A DNA stretch of 64,000 nucleotides from Streptomyces flavotricini (GTDB lineage: Bacteria; Actinomycetota; Actinomycetes; Streptomycetales; Streptomycetaceae): positions 8,386,446-8,450,445 of the forward strand of contig NZ_JAINUL010000001.1 of the NCBI RefSeq assembly GCF_020639365.1. The letters are read 5' to 3'. A program made the translations under genes and the position numbers. Of the stretch, positions 60,181 through 64,000 are shown piece after piece (position 1 is the stretch's first letter; each line of letters starts with the position of its first letter). Under the pieces are notes generated by a model. It was given only the letters and a program-made list of their open reading frames with translations, was not told the origin of the DNA and did not search any database.

Positions 60181-60229
60181 CCCGCACCCCCACCGACCCC
60201 CGTACGCCGACGCAGAACAGAGGGAGACC

Positions 60230-60493
60230 ATGGACCGGCTGGAACTCGACGACCTGAAGCGCATCCTGCGCGAATGCGCGGGCGAGGAGGAGGGCGTCGA
60301 CCTCGACGGCGACGTCCTCGACCTGAACTGGTTCGAGCTGGGCTACGACTCGCTCGCCGTCCTCCAGACCACCGGGCACGTCGAGCGCGCATACGACGTG
60401 CTCCTCGACGAGGAGGCCCTCGACGACGCCGACACCCCGCGCCGTTACCTCGCCATGGTCAACGAGGTGCTCTCCGCACGGGCCGCGGTCTGA
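60230..60493 (+). CDS. Type II PKS acyl carrier protein
   Basis: An 87-residue ACP: phosphopantetheine Ser41 in WFELGYDSLAVLQTTG, with the acidic helix II and YLAMVNEVL end typical of type II PKS. It carries the growing chain for KS-alpha/CLF. A GGGAGACC ribosome site precedes the ATG; 49 bases follow the CLF stop. Confidence 0.96.
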   Translation: MDRLELDDLKRILRECAGEEEGVDLDGDVLDLNWFELGYDSLAVLQTTGHVERAYDVLLDEEALDDADTPRRYLAMVNEVLSARAAV

Positions 60494-60496
60494 TCC

Positions 60497-61780
60497 GTGA
60501 TCCAGGAGACCCCCACCACCGAGACCGCCGCCACCCTCGACACCGACGTCTGCGTGATCGGCGCCGGACCCGCCGGGCTGGCACTGACGCTCATGCTGCT
60601 GCGCTCCGGCGTCCGCGTGACCCTGGTCGAACGCTCCACCGCGTTCCGCCGCGCGTTCCACGGCGAGATCCTCCAGCCCGGCGGCCAGCGGATCCTCGAC
60701 GAGCTCGGCGTCCTGGCCGGGGCGGCGGCCCGCGGCGCGGCCCGCCTGCGCGGGTTCCAGGTGCTGGAGCGGGAGCGGGTGGTGCTCGACATCGACTACG
60801 GGCGGCTGCCCGCCCCGTACGACCACCTGCTGGCCCTTCCGCAGCCGCACCTGCTGGAGGAACTCCTCACCGCCTGCCGGGAGCTGCCGGGATTCACCCT
60901 GCTCGAAGGGCACCGGATCGCCGCACTCCGCCAGAGGCGCCCGGACAGCCCCTGCACGGGCGCCGTCGTGAACGGGCCCGACCGGGTGCCGGTCACCGTG
61001 CGTGCCCAGGTGGTCGTCGGCGCCGACGGCCGGTTCTCCAAGACCCGCGCGCTCGCCGGAATCGACGCCGGGCGGCGCGAGTCCTTCGCCCACGACGTGG
61101 TGTGGTTCTCGCTGCGCGCGCCCGGCCACGCCACCGGGCAGGTACGGGTGCACCGCGCGGCGGGCAGCGCCGTACTCGTCCACGACACCCACCCCGACCG
61201 GCTGCGGATCGGCTGGACCCTGCCGCACGGCGGCTGGCACGGCGTCGTGCGGCGCGGCATCGAGGACGTCCGGTGGGAACTGGCCGAGGTGCTGCCGCAG
61301 TACGCCGACCTCGTCCACGAGCAGATCACCTCGATGGCCGACCTGACCCTGCTCGACGTGTTCGCCTCGCACGCCGGCGAGTGGGTGCGCGACGGGCTCG
61401 TCCTGCTCGGCGACAGCGCCCACACCCACGGGCCGATCGGCGCCCAGGGCATCAACCTGGCCCTCCAGGACGCCGCCGCGCTGCACCCCGTACTCGTCGC
61501 CGCGCTGTCCGAGGGGGAGCCGACGGCGCAGCGCCTCGCGCCCTACCGGGACCGGCGCGCCCCGGCCGCGGCCGCCGTGCACCGCATGCAGGTCATGCAG
61601 GCCCGCTCGCTGTTCGGCGGGGGCGGGCCGGCCGCCGCGTTCCTGCGGGCGCGGGCGGCGGCGGTCGTCACCCGCACCCCGATCGGAGCGAAGATCACCC
61701 GCAAGGTCGCGCACGGCCACGACCCGGCGGGGGTGCGCACCGACCTGTTCCCGGTGCTGCACTTCGACCGGTCCTTGTAG
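60497..61780 (+). CDS. FAD-dependent monooxygenase
   Basis: A 427-residue class A flavoprotein: CVIGAGPAGLALTLMLLRSG at residues 19-38, VVVGADGRFSKTRALAG in the middle and LLGDSAHTHGPIGAQGINLALQDA near residue 305. No thioredoxin-like C-terminus, so it differs from the hydroxylase at 42624. It would hydroxylate or quinonise the aromatic intermediate. GTG start four bases after the ACP stop without its own clear ribosome site, so translational coupling is likely. Confidence 0.93.
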   Translation: MIQETPTTETAATLDTDVCVIGAGPAGLALTLMLLRSGVRVTLVERSTAFRRAFHGEILQPGGQRILDELGVLAGAAARGAARLRGFQVLERERVVLDIDYGRLPAPYDHLLALPQPHLLEELLTACRELPGFTLLEGHRIAALRQRRPDSPCTGAVVNGPDRVPVTVRAQVVVGADGRFSKTRALAGIDAGRRESFAHDVVWFSLRAPGHATGQVRVHRAAGSAVLVHDTHPDRLRIGWTLPHGGWHGVVRRGIEDVRWELAEVLPQYADLVHEQITSMADLTLLDVFASHAGEWVRDGLVLLGDSAHTHGPIGAQGINLALQDAAALHPVLVAALSEGEPTAQRLAPYRDRRAPAAAAVHRMQVMQARSLFGGGGPAAAFLRARAAAVVTRTPIGAKITRKVAHGHDPAGVRTDLFPVLHFDRSL

Positions 61781-61791
61781 GCCGGGCCGGC

Positions 61792-62235
61792 TCAGGGCAG
61801 GTCGTCGCGCGTCACCAGGCGGTGGGCGACCTGCCAGCCGCCCGGCGCGGGGACCAGTACGTCCTCCATCACGCACACCCGGTGCACCTTCGACCCACCG
61901 CCCCGCGGGGTCAGGTACACCAGTGCGTAGCTGCGCGTGTGCACCGTGCCGTCGGGCTGCGGCGACGCGTCCAGCATGCCGAGCCAGTGCCGCAGCTGCT
62001 CGCCGCTGCCCGCCCGGACCTCCGCGTTGCGCCGGACGTTCGAGGCCAGCGCCGCGCGTCCGACCACCGGCGCGGGCAGCGTCGGCACGTCGAAGACCGC
62101 GTCCGGCGTGAAGGTCTGCGCCCACGGCTCGGCCTCGAAGGAGTCGAAGAGCTGCATCTGGCGCGAGTAGAACTGCTGGACCTCCGCGTACAGCAGGCCG
62201 AACTCCCTGACTGCCGCCGTCGTCGTCGCTGTCAT
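61792..62235 (-). CDS. SnoaL-like / NTF2-fold protein
   Basis: A 147-residue cone-fold protein of the SnoaL_4 type: YAEVQQFYSRQMQLFDSFEAE, WAQTFTPDAVFDVP and GWQVAHRLVTRDDL are the family blocks. Homologues in polyketide clusters act as aldol cyclases or hydroxylase helpers; some are related to ring-hydroxylating dioxygenase small subunits. It is transcribed against the PKS operon and divergently from the ligase gene. No Asp/His pair for a cyclase was assigned with certainty. Confidence 0.85.
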   Translation of the reverse strand: MTATTTAAVREFGLLYAEVQQFYSRQMQLFDSFEAEPWAQTFTPDAVFDVPTLPAPVVGRAALASNVRRNAEVRAGSGEQLRHWLGMLDASPQPDGTVHTRSYALVYLTPRGGGSKVHRVCVMEDVLVPAPGGWQVAHRLVTRDDLP

Positions 62236-62419
62236 CGGGGGGACTCCGTTCCATCGGTTCCCGACAGCATCCGCACCGCAGATCGAGCGCTCTTCGAAGA
62301 CTCCTCAAGCGCCGCTGCCCAGGCTGGGCCGACACAGTCCGGGGCCTGTCCGGCGGACAAGCCCCTGGGGGTGCCGCCGCAGCCGCGGCCGCCCCTTCGG
62401 GAGCCAGGAGGAGAGCACC

Positions 62420-64000
62420 ATGCCGAGATTCGCGTACCCGGAACTCCCGCTGGACGGCCTGCTGCGCCGGGCGGCGGTCCGCGACCCCGCCGGGCTGGCG
62501 ATCCGCACCGCGACCGGGACCGGCTTCACGGAGACGGTGACCTTCGCCGAACTGGACGCCCGGGCCGACCGCTTCGCCGCCCACCTGGAGCACACGCTCG
62601 GCCGCCGCGGGGCCCGGGTCGGCGTCGCCAACGTCCTCGACCCCGTCTTCGCCGCCGCCTACTACGGGACCGTGCGCAGCGGGAACACGGTCGTGCTGGT
62701 CAACCCGCTGATCAAGGAGGCGGGCCTGGTCCACGTCATGCGGACGGCCGGGGTCGAGGTGGCGTTCGTACCGACCGCCACCGCCGAACTGCTGGTCAAA
62801 GTGGGCGACCGGCTGCCACGGCTGCGCTCCGTCGTCGTGACCGACGCGCCGGACGGCGTGGTCCCCGGCGACGCCCTGCCGCTGGCCGAGGCCCTGGCCC
62901 TGGCACCCGAGCGTACGGCCTCGCCCGGGGTCGTCGACCTGGACGGCGACGCCTGCATCCAGTTCACCTCCGGCACCACCGGCCGCCCCAAGGGCGTCCG
63001 GCTCACGCACCGCAACCTGGTGGCGAACGCCGCCCAGACCGCCGCCGCGCACGACCTCGGCAGTGACTCGGTCACCCTCAACCACCTGCCGCTCTACCAC
63101 ACGATGCACCTCAACTCGGGCGTGTACGCGGGCGCCTGCCAGGTGCTGTGCACCGACCCCGACCCCATCGCCTCGCTGGCCGCCTCCGCACGCGCGGAGG
63201 CCACCCACTACTACGGGCTGCCCGCACGGCTGCACCGGCTGGCCCAGGACGAGCGGCTCACCCACGACTTCCCGGGCGGGCGCCGCCTGACCGCCGTGCT
63301 CTCCGGCGGCACCGCCCTGTCCCCGACCGCCGCCCGGACCCTGCGGGCCCGCCTCGGCGTGCCCGTCATCCAGGGCTACGGACTGGCCGAACTCTCCCCG
63401 CTCTCCCACTGCCAGGACCCCCGAAGTCCCAGGAGCGGCTCGGTGGGGCCCGCCGTACCGGGCACCGAATGCCGCATCGTCGCCGTGGACACCAGCACCC
63501 CGCTCGACGTCTACGCCACCGGAGAAGTGCAGGTCCGCGGGCCGCAGGTGATGGCCGGCTACCTCGACGACACCGCGCCCCCGCCGATCGACGCGGACGG
63601 CTGGTTCTCCACCGGGGACATCGGGTACCTGGGCGAGGACGACGTGCTCTTCCTGGTGGACCGGCTCGACGACGTCTTCAAGTACGACAACGAACTCGTC
63701 TCGCCCAGCGCGGTCGAAGACGTCATCGGCGCCGACCTGCGCGTCGCCGAATGCATCGTGGCGGGCTGGCCCGATCCGGTGCACGGCGCGCTCGTGTGGA
63801 CCGGCATCGTGCTGCGCGACCCCACCGCCCCCGGCCTGCTCGACGTCCTCGACTCCATCGTGGAGCGCGCCAACGCCCGCCTCAACGACTTCGAGCAGAT
63901 CCGCCGCGTCGAGGTACTCGACGCCGTGCCGCGGGGCCCCGTCGGCAAGCCCGACCGGCGCCCGCTGCGGCTCAGCCTGCGCGGGCGGGCCGCCGCGGAG
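62420..64000 (+). CDS. AMP-dependent acyl-CoA/acyl-ACP ligase, partial (runs off the right edge)
   Basis: 527 codons are visible from ATG 62420 (ribosome site GGAGGAG), no stop before the edge, but the C-terminal domain is almost complete. Motifs: P-loop IQFTSGTTGRPKGVRLTH (about residues 179-196), IQGYGLAELSPLSH, hinge STGDIGYLGEDDVLFLVDR and the catalytic Lys in PVGKPDRRPLRL. Such ligases in type II PKS clusters activate a carboxylic acid as starter, loading it to CoA or an ACP. The acid is not predictable by eye; the divergent SnoaL-like gene shares its promoter interval (62236-62419), in which no operator was recognised. Confidence 0.9.
   Translation, partial: MPRFAYPELPLDGLLRRAAVRDPAGLAIRTATGTGFTETVTFAELDARADRFAAHLEHTLGRRGARVGVANVLDPVFAAAYYGTVRSGNTVVLVNPLIKEAGLVHVMRTAGVEVAFVPTATAELLVKVGDRLPRLRSVVVTDAPDGVVPGDALPLAEALALAPERTASPGVVDLDGDACIQFTSGTTGRPKGVRLTHRNLVANAAQTAAAHDLGSDSVTLNHLPLYHTMHLNSGVYAGACQVLCTDPDPIASLAASARAEATHYYGLPARLHRLAQDERLTHDFPGGRRLTAVLSGGTALSPTAARTLRARLGVPVIQGYGLAELSPLSHCQDPRSPRSGSVGPAVPGTECRIVAVDTSTPLDVYATGEVQVRGPQVMAGYLDDTAPPPIDADGWFSTGDIGYLGEDDVLFLVDRLDDVFKYDNELVSPSAVEDVIGADLRVAECIVAGWPDPVHGALVWTGIVLRDPTAPGLLDVLDSIVERANARLNDFEQIRRVEVLDAVPRGPVGKPDRRPLRLSLRGRAAAE

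Noticed and set aside
60143..63784. A 1213-codon open frame on the minus strand across the ACP, monooxygenase and ligase genes
   Set aside because: It is antisense to several genes with textbook motifs, is rich in Gly/Arg/His as expected of a GC-rich shadow frame, and has no recognisable domain.

Overview
The window is high-GC actinobacterial DNA, almost certainly Streptomyces (or a close relative) and most probably part of a linear plasmid. The main evidence is a tap-tpg telomere operon (telomere-associated protein plus terminal protein, 15970-18690) beside a parA-parB operon (18826-21095) and arrays of CGTTAACG palindromes that look like its centromere. Two replication modules lie about 27 kb apart (11.0-15.0 kb and 38.85-42.46 kb). 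Codon use, overlapping ATGA/GTGA junctions and GGAGG-type ribosome sites are typical of Streptomyces.

Layout. 1-10.7 kb: accessory chromosome-type genes (membrane protein, DGPF/YCII protein with an ECF42-type sigma factor, methyltransferase, MarR regulator with a divergent MFS pump, DUF1648-type membrane protein with a GntR regulator, GNAT). Embedded here are an eroded TnpB element that sits between two broken host genes (6.5-7.9 kb) and a decayed two-component system (9.9-10.7 kb). 11.0-15.0 kb: replication module 1, an iteron field of AGGGACTGA repeats followed by prim-pol, D5/P4-type helicase and a small conserved protein. 15.2-24.3 kb: VOC protein, tpg, tap, parB, parA, a gamma-butyrolactone-receptor-like TetR protein, an antiporter and a hypothetical gene, with CGTTAACG arrays inside and between genes. 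24.3-38.8 kb: metabolic and transport genes (DinB, flavoprotein, hydrolase, NmrA, AraC, GNAT, two DUF1772 proteins, gdhA, MatB-like ligase, ArsR-MFS pair, and an RHH-DUF4097-DrrA-DrrB operon). 38.85-42.46 kb: replication module 2, the same gene order as module 1, but its iterons read AGCGACTGA instead of AGGGACTGA.

42.6 kb to the right edge: a secondary-metabolite region. Its front part is a dense signalling block: aromatic hydroxylase, butyrolactone-receptor-type TetR, NmrA-like reductase, AfsA-type butyrolactone synthase, a second receptor-like TetR, a SARP and a third TetR, with several ARE-like boxes. The biosynthetic part holds a tandem-ACP protein, a ketosynthase-like protein with Glu in place of the catalytic Cys, an Sfp-type phosphopantetheinyl transferase, a metallo-beta-lactamase-fold hydrolase, two more SARPs, a thioesterase, and a classical type II minimal PKS (KS-alpha, chain-length factor, ACP). 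These are followed by a flavin monooxygenase, a SnoaL-like protein and an acyl-CoA/AMP ligase cut by the window edge.

How it fits together: the centre and left encode maintenance of a linear replicon (telomere capping, partition, two replication modules that may record a plasmid fusion or duplication). The right encodes a quorum-controlled aromatic polyketide pathway in which AfsA would make a butyrolactone, the TetR receptors would release the SARP promoters, and the SARPs would switch on the type II PKS operon. The ligase, KS-like protein and tandem ACP suggest, by inference only, a non-acetate starter unit. No cyclase or aromatase is visible in the window.
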